The position numbers were made by a program, and so were the translations under genes. A model generated the notes under the pieces. It had not been told where the DNA came from. It worked only from the letters and a program-made list of their open reading frames with translations, and ran no database searches. A DNA stretch of 41,626 nucleotides from Chara braunii (lineage: Eukaryota > Streptophyta > Charophyceae > Charales > Characeae): contig BFEA01000036.1 of assembly GCA_003427395.1 (NCBI GenBank), positions 1,705,339 through 1,746,964 on the forward strand, in the 5' to 3' direction. Shown here one piece after another: positions 18,890 to 29,305 of this stretch (its first letter is position 1; every line of letters begins with the position of its first letter).

Positions 18890-19640
18890 TCTGCCATTCT
18901 CATGCTACGAGCATTCCGATGCTGACCAGCGGGACGGACAAATTCTGAAAAAGCTAATTCCTATAACGACCAGTAGAACGGACAAATTCTGAAAGCGAAT
19001 AATGCGAATTCCTATGTTGACCACTGGAAACGGACAAGTTCAGTCGGACGGATCAACAATCCATCCCACCGCGCAAGCGGAGTAACTCCAACGAATGGCA
19101 ACGAGTAATCCAAACATCAAACATCCATTACTGTCGACTCCAACGCCAGTCATTCTTAACAAGCAAGTCAACGATAATTCCGATGTTGAACAACGATATG
19201 TACAGATTCCAATTGTGAGCAAGAGAAAGTCCTGACGTCAGTCCGCTACTGCTGACCCGCAGTCAACCCCCACAACCCTAAACCGCAACCAGTAAAGGCC
19301 ACATCAACGATAATTCCGATCTTGACCAGCGAACTGTACAGTTTCTGATGGGGAACAAGAGAAAGTCCTAACGCCCGCCCGTTACTGCTGACCCGCGGTC
19401 AACCCTCGCAACCCTAAACCGCAACTGGTAAACGTGAATGGTAAGCCCAAACATTCACTGAAGTTCAGGAGCAACCGCAAACCCAAGGAACGTAAACGCA
19501 AAGAACGAACAAAGAAATCCAAAGAACAACATTCACTACACTGTGACTACAGTTCAGGAGCAACCGTAAACCCAAAGAACGAACAAAGAAATGCAATGAA
19601 CCATTACTGCTGACCAACAGTACACATGCTACGAAACGCG
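18890..19640. repeat. Repeat cluster with GTTGACCAGCGGAACGG-type units
   Basis: A unit of about 126 bp occurs at 19171-19296 and 19307-19432 (period 136), each from ACGATAATTCCGAT to CCCTAAACCGCAAC(C/T). Shorter relatives with CCGATG(C/T)TGACCA lie near 18915, 18965 and 19015. A second pair based on GTTCAGGAGCAACCG lies at about 19462 and 19552. Another relative, CGACGTTGACCAGCGGAACG, is at 20078-20097. No coding signal. Confidence 0.75.
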
Positions 19641-19786
19641 CACCGCACAGAGTAGATCATGAGACCCATTTTTTCTTTTTCAGCCGTAGACAAACAGAGG
19701 CACGTAATGCCGCAGAAGACAAAAAAACAAAACACGAGAAAAACAGCAGTGCGCGCATGCGAAGAATGAAAAATCACTCACTAACC

Positions 19787-19986
19787 TAGCTCAGATGGCA
19801 CATCCCTGAACTGTTGAAATACAGCCATCATTCGATCTCCGCCGGTAGCAGACGATGAAAAATCACCCACTAGCCCAACTCTGAATTGCCTTGGGCCGGT
19901 CAGTTCGGTGATGACACCTGAAGGCCGGGCCGTAGCCCTCTATGAGTCTATGGGGAAAAAACGGACAAAAAAAAAAAAAAAAAAAA
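19787..19986 (+). mobile_element. tRNA-derived SINE, copy 4
   Basis: The head TAGCTCAGATGGCACATCCC leads to a damaged B box (CATTCGATCTCC). About 30 bp of extra sequence, including a repeat of the upstream AAAATCAC(C/T)CACTA phrase, precedes the body GAATTGCCTTGGGCCGGTCA. The tail ends in a poly(A) at 19968-19986. Confidence 0.75.
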
Positions 19987-20199
19987 ATCCACCACAAAAA
20001 ACGAAAGAACAAAAAAAAAAACAAAAAAAAATCGACCATTCCTAACGACTTTAAAGTAGGCGATCGATTGAGGATCCCGACGTTGACCAGCGGAACGCAC
20101 CGATTCCGACCGGGACCGATGGTAAATCCACTCATCCCGATTCATCCGCCACCGCTGACCAGAGATCGACCCTAACAACCCACCGCAAAAGGGTACGTG

Positions 20200-21071
20200 C
20201 ATACAAGCCCTCTATCTAAGACGGACGACCGATAATAAACAAAGACGTAAAAAGAACCAAGGGAAAGAAATCAGTAACGCATGTGAAGGACAAAACGAGA
20301 GAGACCAAAAAAAAAAAAAAACAAATTCGCCAGATCCGGAGAGAGAGGTTTTTCAGACAGCCAGGGCCCAGGGACAGAGATGAAAGGCATTCGCAATTTC
20401 GCACGCCCTCCTGTCTTCCAGGAACTGGAAGAGAACGCAGAGCATAGTAAGGGCATACTCACACGAGGACGTTTTTGGCAATGCTCTGGGCGTGATTGCA
20501 GTCAGATTCGTTCACCTCTGGCCGTAATTGCAGTCACATGCACTTCCGGAAGTGCCTAGTTCAAGAATGCCCCAAGTAGACTGGACAAAATATACCGTAC
20601 ACAAACGCGCAGGTGTGTCTTTGCAATAATCCGCAGCCGTACGGATCAAACATGCAGTAGTTGGACATGCACCAGATAATGAGAAGTGTTTGGCAAAAAG
20701 GCACATCTATTGTGTTAACAAATAGGCGAGCTTCTCAGTACGGGATCTTTTTTTCTGTTAAATCAGGTACTGAACTGTTCAGAAAAGTCCAACTCAACGT
20801 ATAGCCGCTAAGGCACTCGTACGACGATCTTCACGCCGTTCTCAGTCTGCGAATTTCACAGACTGAATTGACGTTAGACACGTCCTAACTAGTACTGCAC
20901 GGCAGTGCACACCTCCACACACTCTTCCAAATCGGTGACATTCCTACATTGTCTTCCGAAGATCAACACAGCCACACACCCACAAACACACAAATGGACA
21001 GAGACAGTGAAAAGGAGAGAGAGACGGTGACCCTCCCTGGGCCTCCCACCTTGCATCCGGACTATTCATAG
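20200..21071. other. No gene recognised; one 16-bp palindrome
   Basis: GCACTTCCGGAAGTGC at 20540-20555 is a perfect palindrome, and (G/A)ATTGCAGTCA(G/C)AT recurs at about 20497 and 20525. No other structure is apparent. Confidence 0.45.
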
Positions 21072-21179
21072 CCACACACACACACACACACACACACAGC
21101 GAAGAAGGGGGGGGGGGGGGGAAGAGAGAAAAAGAGGAAGATTCACAGCCAGACACCCAGAAACAGCACACACACACAT

Positions 21180-21240
<61 letters not shown>
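21072..21240. repeat. (CA)n, G-run and (GA)n microsatellites
   Basis: (CA)n at about 21072-21098, a 15-G run at 21107-21121, and (GA)n at 21183-21238. Minus-strand ORFs rich in SL and CV over this region are repeat translations. Confidence 0.95.
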
Positions 21241-21241
<1 letters not shown>

Positions 21242-22398
21242 AACACGCCACAGGATACCAAATGCCGTACTGCTGAGCTCCCTTGACACGTTTCCCTCAC
21301 CCCTTAAAACACGCACAGAGACCGCCATGGACTATAATTCCACTCATACCTCTTCCATGCCATCGATTACCTGTTATCGGGTTTTCCCACGTGGACCTCT
21401 TATCGGTTGCTCCTCGTATTCCCTCACGCCAAGCGTTCACTTTCTGTTGCCTTCCTTGTCCTCCATTCCTTGTCTATATCTGATTTCTACCTTCGCCTCT
21501 TCCGCGCCTCAGGGTCATCCTCTCGTCATCGCATTCACCAGCTGTCACCTCCCTCACCCCACTCAACACTTCGCCCTCCTTGTACCGTACCAATCCCGTT
21601 CTCTTCTTACTAGACAATGCACCTCCCTCGTCTTCCCATTCTCTCGCACTATTATAGACTAATTCAATACACCTCCAGTTTCCTCTTCGCAGCTCCCGTT
21701 CTGTCTCAGAAGTCAATGCCTTCCATACTTTTTTACTAGTCAACGACTCAACGCAGGCTAGTCAACGCAAGCTAGTCAACGCATCTCGGATCTGTCAGCG
21801 ACAACGTCGTCATGACCTTCCATTCTCGTGCATGACATTGAGCACCTCGCCCTCGCTGCACAGCGGACCAACGGTAACATTTCGTCCCCTAAATTACTTC
21901 CTTTCTCCCTTCTCCTCCGAAGTTCCAAAACCCGGCTGCAGTTCACTAGCACGGAATCACGTCCAGCCAGCACCCCGCGTATCACTAATCACCTTGCCCT
22001 CCGACTCACTACCTTCCTCTCCTCCTCCTTCCTCTCCGCCTCCTCTTATTGAGAAGTAGTGAAACGATATCTGAGCGGCGGAGGAACGGCATTAAATAAT
22101 TAAGCACTGCCGCAGGACCGTATGGACTTGCCTTGCCCCGTCCCCAGGTTTCCCCTCTCTAACAGCCACTGGAACCCTCGTAGGATTCGCAGACCGGTCT
22201 TTCGGCTACTTTCCCGCCCATTCACGGTTGAAACCGCGCATGTCACTCACCCCGCCGACGTGGCTGAATGGTACACACATGAAAGTCCGACGAAACAGTC
22301 TGGCGCAGTCATGCTTTTTCTTTTGTTCTTTTTTTAACAGTCATGCTTTTTCTGATTGTATAGCGGTATGACAACGCGCATGTAATTGTTAGTCAGCA
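21241..22398. other. No gene recognised
   Basis: CT-rich sequence on the plus strand with several ORFs of 60-110 codons that resemble nothing I know. A short tandem of CTAGTCAACG units lies at about 21736-21781. Confidence 0.4.
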
Positions 22399-22500
22399 GG
22401 GGCGAAGTCCCACTTACCCTGATTCTTCATTTCTGGCCGCTGATCATCGTGATCCACGGTCAGAAGTTGACAACTCGGGTACTACGTGGGACTTGGCCCC
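22399..22500. mobile_element. MITE-like element (family B), 15-bp inverted ends
   Basis: GGGGCGAAGTCCCAC (22399-22413) and GTGGGACTTGGCCCC (22486-22500) are reverse complements with one mismatch. The 102-bp element has no coding capacity. The same end, GGGGCCAAGTCCCAC, occurs alone at 33945-33959, supporting a dispersed family. Confidence 0.65.
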
Positions 22501-22925
22501 AGGTCAGGCGTTCGAGTACACACTACGGTACGGTTTAGGGATATCCTCGTCAGAACAAGGGCGGGAAAAGGACGGGGAAAAAACGTTGCACTGACGTACG
22601 CGGGCAGGGTGAAACCTGCTGGCGGTGCTTGTTCTGGAAGTTACCACTCTTCACCCTCAGGCTGCAGGTGCGAGTTTCCGGTTTCACGGGTTCTAGGCTG
22701 TTAGCCGCTAATCACCGTTAATCACCGTTAATCTACGGTCAGAAACGTTTGTTCTGGAAGTTGCCACTCATCACGGCGTTACATTCTTCTCTCATCTATC
22801 TCATCTTCTTCAAGTTCGTACCATGCATCTATTTCATCCTTCTCTAGTCTATGTTTAGTACTGGGGAACACCTTTTCCCGGGAGAAAGTGGAGAATCCAT
22901 GTTCAAAGCACCAAGACGCTCCCGT

Positions 22926-23022
22926 CTTCCCCCGAACATAACGCACCCTAAAATTGAATGTATACAAGATATCTTTCCGGCCAGATACAGCCGAAATAAG
23001 GGTGCGTTGTGTTCCGGGTAAG
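22926..23022. mobile_element. MITE family A, copy 1 (97 bp)
   Basis: The ends CTTCCCCCGAACATAACGCA and its counterpart near 23000-23022 (GGGTGCGTTGTGTTCCGGGT) form inverted repeats. The interior contains GAATGTATACAAGATATC and GGCCAGATAC. Five copies are visible in the window. Confidence 0.8.
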
Positions 23023-23109
23023 ACGGTAGCTCAATTGGTTAGGCACGCAAGTGGCATTCATCCGGGAAAAAGTGGAAAATCCATAATCAAAGCACCAAGA
23101 CGCTACGGT

Positions 23110-23196
23110 CTTCCCCCGAACATCACGCACCCTAAATGAATGTATACAAGCTATGTTTCCGGCCAGATACCGCCAAAATAAGGGTGTGTTGTGTTA
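23110..23196. mobile_element. MITE family A, copy 2, right end lost
   Basis: Left end CTTCCCCCGAACATCACGCA, interior GAATGTATACAAGCTATG, right end reduced to AGGGTGTGTTGTGTTAGGC, which then runs straight into a tRNA-like head. Confidence 0.75.
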
Positions 23197-23198
23197 GG

Positions 23199-23270
23199 CG
23201 TAGCTCAATTGGTTAGGCACGCAAGTGGCATTGAGAAGAAGGTGGTGCGTTCAAACCCCACGGCCTCCTG
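23199..23270 (+). pseudogene. tRNA-like sequence (tRNA pseudogene or SINE head)
   Basis: A-box-like TAGCTCAATTGGTTAGGC (23201-23218) and B-box-like GTTCAAACCCC (23249-23259) are spaced as in a tRNA, but the acceptor stem does not pair and the T stem has a mismatch. A second head lacking the B box is at 23028-23061, interrupted by the spacer. A related minus-strand sequence is at 38640-38716. Confidence 0.65.
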
Positions 23271-23322
23271 TGGCACTCTTAGTGGCAACCAACTGAGATA
23301 GTCGGCTGGATACTCCCACCGT

Positions 23323-23419
23323 CTTCCCCGGAACACAACGCACCCACATTTTTACTGTATCGGGCCAGAAACATATCTTGTATACGTTCATTTTCAGGGT
23401 GCGTTATGTTCGGGGGAAG
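23323..23419. mobile_element. MITE family A, copy 3 (97 bp, inverted orientation)
   Basis: CTTCCCCGGAACACAACGCA at the left and GGGTGCGTTATGTTCGGGGG then AAG at the right, a 23-bp imperfect inverted repeat. Its interior (TATCTTGTATACGTTCA) is the reverse complement of copy 1, so it lies in the opposite orientation. Confidence 0.85.
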
Positions 23420-23827
23420 AAGGTAGTCGGTATTAGTAAGGTCTTCAGCCACCACGGGTGCGAGTGCCTGTGTGAGTGGGTTGTGTATGGCGTGTGGGAG
23501 AGCGTTGGCCCTAGACACTACTTTTACTTGATGGGGGTTTGGGAAGGGAGGGTTCCTTTGAACCCAAGACCTGAAATGGGGGGGCGCAGTGCTACCGGGA
23601 GCGCTGCGTGGCAACGCGATAGGAAGGGGATAAAGGAGTATAGGATATCGCATTCTAAGTGTGGTGCGCCGGAATTGCTGCGACAAGTTCGTGGGGTCGA
23701 AGGCGCTCCCGCTCATGAGCGGGATCTTCATGGCAGCGTTCAGGACGTTAGCCGAGACGACATACGGAAGGCGATTGTAAGGGAAGAGATGTGCGGGCAA
23801 TGTGACATCGTGAGTCGCAAAAGGTGA
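23420..23827 (+). other. Unassigned ORF ending just before a (CAT)n tract
   Basis: An open frame that begins within MITE copy 3 (ATG at 23378) runs to a TGA at 23825-23827. The part beyond the MITE is rich in Arg, Gly and Glu (for example GAPELLRQVRGVEGAPAHER, DDIRKAIVREEMCGQCD). It resembles no family I know. A (CAT)n follows 22 bp later, as after the non-coding units at 24985 and 25530, so it may be the end of a retroelement ORF. The opposite strand is also open, so coding status is uncertain. Confidence 0.25.
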
Positions 23828-23848
23828 ATACAAAGGAGATAGGTGCTG

Positions 23849-23951
23849 CGTCATTATCATCATCATCAGCAGCAGCATGAAGGGTAATCATCAGCTGCTG
23901 TCATCACCATCATCATCGTCATCATCGTCACCTTCGGCTTTATCATCGCCG

Positions 23952-23983
<32 letters not shown>

Positions 23984-24036
23984 GGCACGGCACTATCATC
24001 GCGGTTATCATCATCATCATCATCATCATCATCAAT
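23849..24036. repeat. (CAT/ATC)n microsatellite
   Basis: An interrupted trinucleotide array, with the longest pure runs at about 23956-23983 and 24009-24034. Confidence 0.95.
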
Positions 24037-24082
24037 ATTGTATGATCTAATCATCCAATCCGACCTTTAATAGCATCATTTC

Positions 24083-24225
24083 ACTACAATCCATTAAGAT
24101 CCTAACTACTTTTCTCGAACTAATATACAAGCTACGATCCCATTACGACCCTAATTACTTTCTCTAACTAATATCCAAACTAAAGTCTCATTACATTCTT
24201 GATCTTTTATCCTTAAAATCTGAAA
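24083..24225. repeat. Tandem repeat, unit 48-49 bp, about 2.5 copies
   Basis: Copies start at 24083 (CTACAATCCATTA), 24132 (CTACGATCCCATTACG) and 24180 (CTAAAGTCTCATTAC). They lie in an AT-rich stretch (24050-24560) with no other feature. Confidence 0.65.
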
Positions 24226-24984
24226 TTTCTTGTCTAATTAACATATAATTAACATATAAGGTATTTTTATATGCGTAAACTTCCCTGCCAAAAATTCAGG
24301 AGGATTTAATTCCTAAATTTTCCCTATAGACTCCCATTAATTTCTTCATATTATTTCTTACAGCTGGAATTCTAGATACGAATCCTTTTTCGCTAAAATT
24401 TCCAATCTCTGAATCATTTCACTTTCCAGGTCTAATTTTCGCTGCTTTTACTTCCACAATGCTGACTCTGATCAATTCCAGTTCAGAAACCTCGTCTTTG
24501 AAATTCATTTGAATTTTTTCAGTGCATTTTTTCGAAATGCCAGTTGAATTCCTGGTATCTATACTCTCCTCTCTGAAGTATCCACGTTTATTTCTGATGG
24601 ATGGAAGAAGAGGGACCAGGGGAGAGTTCCACTCTGCAGGGGTGACACAAGGTGGGAGGTGAAGCCCTGTAGGGGGTGCGAGCAGAGTTAGTGGGTTGCC
24701 TTAGTCTGGGATTGGTGGGGGGGTTACTCACACCAGCGGGGGCAGATCAGGGTAAATGGTGGGCAGAGGCATACTTTGGGAGGGAACAGTATGCCTTTCT
24801 GGGACAAGGCGGGGGAAGGTTGGACTGTCACGAGTTGGGGCTGTGATGGGTTGCCTGTAGTCTGGGTAATCCATTTCGGCGGAGGCAGCGTTGGGACAGG
24901 GTGGAAAGGAGGGGAAGGGGGGAGACTAATGGCAGGATACCATCATCATCATTCATGTCATATCATGCCTATTGGTGTTCTGCA
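24226..24984. other. AT-rich then G-rich sequence, no gene recognised
   Basis: AT-rich to about 24590, then strikingly G-rich on the plus strand to 24940. Within the latter, GGGTTGCCT(T/GT)AGTCTGGG recurs at about 24694 and 24849. Confidence 0.4.
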
Positions 24985-25497
24985 ATTATGGACGGCATCT
25001 GGCATTCTCCCTTATTCGGGATAAAGGATTTCAGAGATGATCGAATCTGGACCGACATCTGCAGAGTTGCCTTATTTTGTGTCGTGCCCCCTGGTTAGCC
25101 AATGCCAGAATGACGCTGGCCGGAGCTGGGGCGGTGCCCTGTAACCTGCATTGGTGGGAGCGTGAGGCCTTGTAGAGAAATCTGGGGATCTGCTGAGGGA
25201 GAAAAGCAATCCAGTGGCGAACCGGGGGGGCTGCCTTGACAACCCTATGGGGTCAGGGATAGTATAGGTGGCGAGAACAGGTCAACTATAATTGACATTG
25301 GTGAGGACACTGAGGAGGGCATTGTCTCTGAGATGTAATGTCTTGGTACAGGGAGGGTTAGGAGGGGTTCTAGGATTAGGAGGCCAGAAGTGCTGATATA
25401 GCATAGTCTCTATATTTTTCTATATTTTTCACATACTAATTATCATAAGCATCATCATCAAAATCAGCATCAGCATCAGCATCATCATCGTCATCAG
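24985..25497 (+). repeat. Dispersed unit with (CAT)n tail, copy 1
   Basis: It contains TCTGCAGAGTTGC, GACGCTGGCCGGAGCT, GCAATCCAGTGGCGAACCGG and AATGTCTTGGTACAGGGA in that order and ends in a (CAT/ATC)n array at about 25443-25497. The same ordered blocks recur 535 bp later. A body ending in a simple repeat is typical of some non-LTR retrotransposons, which is the inference here; no RT sequence is visible. Confidence 0.7.
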
Positions 25498-25529
25498 GTT
25501 ATATTTAGCTTTCTGGTGTTCTGGTTTTC

Positions 25530-25972
25530 TTGGCAGCATCTAGCCTTCTTCTACATCTGCGAGATAGGAATTCAGAGATGGTCGAACCTGGACTGATATC
25601 TGCAGAGTTGCTCTATTATGTGCCCCTGGTTGACCGATGCCAGAACGACGCTGGCCGGAGCTAGGGCGCTGCCCTGTAACCTGCAAATGGCAGGAGCGTG
25701 AGGTCTTATAGAGAGATCTGGGGTTTGCCGAAGGAGGAAGGCAATCCAGTGGCGAACCGGGGGGGGCTACTATGTGGCGAGAAGAGATCAACTATGGGAG
25801 ATGTAGGTTAGGTTGGTTTTGTCTCTGAGTTACAATGTCTTGGTACAGGGAAGACTAGGAATTGGTATAGGATTAGGAGGCCAGAATTGTTGATATAGCA
25901 CATGCTTCTATAATCTTTATAGATACTAATCATCATCATCACTAGCATCATTCAGGATCATCATCATCACCA
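25530..25972 (+). repeat. Dispersed unit with (CAT)n tail, copy 2
   Basis: Same block order as copy 1 with about 80% identity by eye, missing roughly 60 bp after the CGAACCGG block, and ending in its own (CAT)n at about 25929-25972. Confidence 0.7.
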
Positions 25973-26254
25973 CATGAGGGACGCTGAACCCGGTTCTCAG
26001 CAAGTTTGGTTCAGTTACTCCGGGCAGACTATGAGGACCCCGGCCTCAACCCACAATCTTCTTATTGGTAATACCAGGCTTGGGCACTTCAAAAAAAAAA
26101 AAAAAAAAAAAAAGGAAGATAAGAAGGGAGGCACAGTTACTGGCAAATGCTCAGTCCTTGTGTTAGCTGAGCCCCCACCGGCGGCCCCAACCCTGCACCC
26201 TAAGCGCTAGGGCAAAGGGGCAAACATTCCTCCCTTCACCGAAGAGAAGTAGAA
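25973..26254. other. No gene recognised; poly(A) at about 26090-26113
   Basis: The poly(A) could be a retroposon tail, but no element body is recognised before it. Confidence 0.4.
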
Positions 26255-26315
26255 AGCTATGCTTGCAGGGGTCCCCTGTATAACCTTAGGAGTAGTGGTA
26301 GGTCGGTAGTAAAAG
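26255..26315 (+). repeat. Dispersed repeat, copy 1 (second at 39331)
   Basis: AGCTATGCTTGCA followed by GGTCCCCTGT and AGGAGTAGTGGTAGGT(C/A)GGT, with AGTAAAAG after, also occurs in the same orientation at 39331-39391, 13 kb away. Confidence 0.75.
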
Positions 26316-26877
26316 AAAGATATGTTTCATGATGACATGGCAGAATGGCAATTAAAAAATATGTGAGGTGAGAGAAAAGTATATGGCTATCCCCCCCTGA
26401 GGAGAAGGCAGTTTCTTTGACTCTGAGGCTAGGAATCCTCACAAACAACCTGGGGGACCACCGAAGAACTCTGGGACCATTATTCAGTTTTGATTTAGCC
26501 ATGCGGCTAGTGACGTCCGAGATCTGTGAACCATTATCTTGAGCCCTCTGCTCTTCTTACACTCCTATAACACCAACCTACCAGGTCTATTTCGACCAGT
26601 GCACCTGATTGGAGCACCTTCTAGGTAGACGCTCCTACCACCATGCCCAGTCCCAAAGGGACCCAACTCACCTATCTGCCTGCCTCCTGCGGACCTGCGG
26701 CCGAAAGAACGAGTACCCTGGTTCCTACTATGATCCTATAGCTAAGTATGAACAAAACTCCAACCCCACATCACCATCAACACTCGCTAACCACTTTGAT
26801 GTCTTTTCCGGGCCCCAGGTTCTCCAGAACCATCTACAACTCCTACTATCCCTGTGACCTTCACACCTTTTCCCGTT
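26316..26877. other. No gene recognised
   Basis: The 82-codon frame at 26609-26857 (plus) resembles nothing known. This stretch may include 3' untranslated sequence of the minus-strand LINE that ends nearby. Confidence 0.35.
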
Positions 26878-27265
26878 TCATTCTGCTTTTATATACTGTC
26901 TGAGTCTGGATCGCATCATTGATTTAGTCTCAGTATCTGGGGTGCCTTGGTCCTGAAAAGTTGCCTTGTTTTGGCCTTCCCAAATGACAGAGCAAATGAT
27001 AGCCCTGCAGGCTTGCACCAAGTACCCACATCCTTCTATATCCCAAAGATCGTCGGGGACTTGGGGATAATGTCCAAAGAACCCAACTTCTATTTTCAAT
27101 GTCACTCAGAGAAATTTTTCCAATGCCTATCCCACCAGTCCCAAATTCTTTTGGATGTTGAGCAATCCCACCAAAGGTGAGGTGTGGATTCAAACAGCCA
27201 TGTACATCTGCTGCAGGACATTCTGATCTCTATTCCCTTACCCACCAGCCAGACCGCTTAGGGAA
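26878..27265 (-). pseudogene. LINE ORF2 C-terminal end (zf-RVT region), broken
   Basis: Minus-strand translation gives CSRCTWLFESTPHLWWDC then STSKRIWDWWDRHW, the C-x2-C ... H-x4-C pattern of the zf-RVT domain at the end of plant LINE ORF2 (Cys pair at 27215-27204). After a frameshift near 27090 it continues VGFFGHYPQVPDDLWDI and ICSVIWEGQNKATFQDQ, ending at a stop at 26878. The same order (HIFMQC, WQWWDRIW, LLGHWPQ, LRWQRCLLA) is in the plus-strand LINE at 34.1-35.4 kb, so the two are related families. No RT palm motifs were recognised upstream. Confidence 0.75.
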
Positions 27266-28169
27266 TTACCAGGAGTGACAAGAGCTATAGGAGAGTTGCA
27301 TTCTTTTGTGAAGGGAGCAATTTAAACCACCTGTACCTTCCCCAGGCAAATTGTTGAAACGCGCACTTAACACAGCGGCCTCACCTGGGCCGGCGCGCCC
27401 GCCGGATGCGGCCCGAGAACTCGGCGCACAGGGCCCGCGGGCGACATATGGCAAAGGTGCTGGCGGTTTAAGTCCAGAGTCAGTTTATTCCTTTCCTGAC
27501 ACACCCTGACGGCTTCCTGTGAGTTGAGCAGCATCCCATTCCATGATTCCAATGTTCAATAGCGACCACCACAGGGCCCAGGCAATCTACTTGGTAATAA
27601 CAGGTCTGAGGACTGTTTCATTTGGTATAGCTTCAAAGTTGTTCATTTCTTCCAAAGGCATCTTCATCCCCAAGCAGCGGGGCCCACCTTACAGTCGGCG
27701 ACTGAAACCTCTGAAAGCAAAGTAACCTTATGGTCATTCTCCTTTTCCCAGCATTCACCTATCCTCACCTGTTCCAATGATGATTCCAGTGAGGGGTGAC
27801 TGTTCTCCTCCACCAATTGTAAACAATTAGAGTGTCGGGGGCTTCGACCATTCTTGAAACTCTTTCCTACTGTCTGGCATGTATGAAAGCAGCTTCTAGT
27901 ACGACTCCTCTGACCCAAAGTAGCCTACTACATACCAAGTCCCCGATGGATCCACTCCATCAGGGGCTAGGAGGTTTGGTCAGGCTTCGGGGGGCGAAAT
28001 TCCAGTTTCATGGCTTTTTGCTACTGGCCATCGATCTTTGGCAATCTATGGGTGTGACAAAATTCAGCGTCCGTCAGAGAGAGACCTCCCCCCAAGACCT
28101 TTGCGATGGTTCTGGAAGTTGGCATAACCCACGTGTCAACATGTGGAAGGTCAAAGATTAGCGTGCGTT
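27266..28169. other. No gene recognised; possibly LINE-derived
   Basis: This lies 5' of the minus-strand LINE end, where more ORF2 would be expected, but no RT motif is visible in any frame. A very GC-rich island, unlike its surroundings, lies at about 27370-27455. Confidence 0.35.
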
Positions 28170-29175
28170 CGATAGACTTCGGAGAGATGCTTTTATTGTA
28201 TTTAACATAGGATTCGTTAAAACCTAACAAAACAAATTGTTAGGTTTGCACGAAATCTATTCAAGATTATGATAGTATATTTTTCAGGTCTCCTCCAAGA
28301 ACAAAATTCTACGTGAAGTGAAACATCCGCAAAAAAAAAAACAGAAAATTAATTTTTCAGAACTACTGGAGCGGGCGAGGAAAAAAGCGGGTTTTTTTAT
28401 ACAAAATCATGACCTGGTGAAGCACCGGAGGTTCAAGAACTGAAATATCCTGATTTTTTGTTATCCAAAAAAATTGTGTTTATAGTCCTATAAAATGTGT
28501 AGCACAATGAATTTATTTGGGGGTTTTTCGAACGCGCAAACATATTCTCTTGTTCGTGAATACGTTCGCTTGAACATGGTTCCCCATACATGGGCGAATA
28601 TATTATTTTTTATTTGTTTTTTTTTTTTTTTCCCTATATTTTTATTTTAAACTCGTGTTTGGTTAAGAATTTCAAGGTGTCTCCGAGGTAAAAGTTGTTT
28701 GTATTCTTATTTTAAATGACATATATTTTTTTATAAGGGTTTTATTGTTAAGTTCAAAAGTGATTTATAGTCCTATAAATTATTTTGTGCAGAGCTTGGC
28801 TTTTACCTAACTGCGAAAACTGACTTATAGTCCTATAAATGAGTATTCACCAAAACACATTTTTTTTTACATCTTTCAAGTTTGCCTTGTCATCCATCAA
28901 AATTAACATGTTTGAACTCTGTTTTTTTGCCAATCTACTGAGAATGACTTATGTTCATATAAAAGCATTTTACAAGGAAGGGTTTTCTTGCACATTTTGA
29001 GGAACGCTAGACTTTTCACTTGATTTTTTGCCTCCTTTATCACAAAACGATTAAAAACGCTCTCTTTTTGTATAAAAAATAACAGTTTGACTTTAACTTT
29101 TTCATTCTATAAGAAATGTTAGGTTTTCTCTCATTGTGAGGTTTTCACGAATCCCTTGTTATTGTTTTTGCAACA
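28170..29175. other. AT-rich block with a recurring TTATAGTCCTATAAA motif
   Basis: About 1 kb markedly poorer in GC than its surroundings and without ORFs. (T/C)TTATAGTCCTATAAA occurs at about 28478, 28765 and 28823, with a variant (CTTATGTTCATATAAA) at 28949. A perfect 11-bp inverted repeat, AAACCTAACAA/TTGTTAGGTTT, lies at 28220-28230 and 28237-28247. It could be organelle-derived or a non-autonomous transposon; I recognise no gene. Confidence 0.55.
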
Positions 29176-29305
29176 CTGAACTAACCGCCCCCAGGTAATT
29201 CAGAATCTTTTTATTTTGTTCATCTGATTCAACTGATTGTAATTCGATTCAAACTTGGGTCTGTATTTCAACAGCTGGCGGGTGTACACAACTGAGCTAC
29301 TTGCA
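29176..29305 (-). mobile_element. tRNA-derived SINE, copy 5
   Basis: The minus strand shows the head GTAGCTCAGTTGTGTACACC, CAGCTGTTGAAATACAGACC, a damaged B box (GTTTGAATCG) and the body start GAATTACCTGGGGGCG. The poly(A) is absent, so the 3' end is truncated. Confidence 0.75.

Larger units (their letters stand above)
22877..23270. repeat. Tandem duplication of a composite spacer + MITE + tRNA-like unit, period about 184 bp
   Basis: The order spacer (GGGA(G/A)AAAGTGGA(G/A)AATCCAT...AAGCACCAAGACGCT), MITE family A, then tRNA-like head occurs twice: 22877-23061 and 23062-23270. The composite was therefore duplicated as a block after the MITE had landed. Confidence 0.75.

Noticed and set aside
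23279-23878. 199-codon minus-strand ORF
   Set aside because: It starts in the CAT microsatellite and ends past a MITE; no domain and no context.
23849-24036. Possible CRISPR-like array or coding Asp/Met repeat
   Set aside because: It is a trinucleotide microsatellite without spacers; the DDDD/MMMM translations are by-products.
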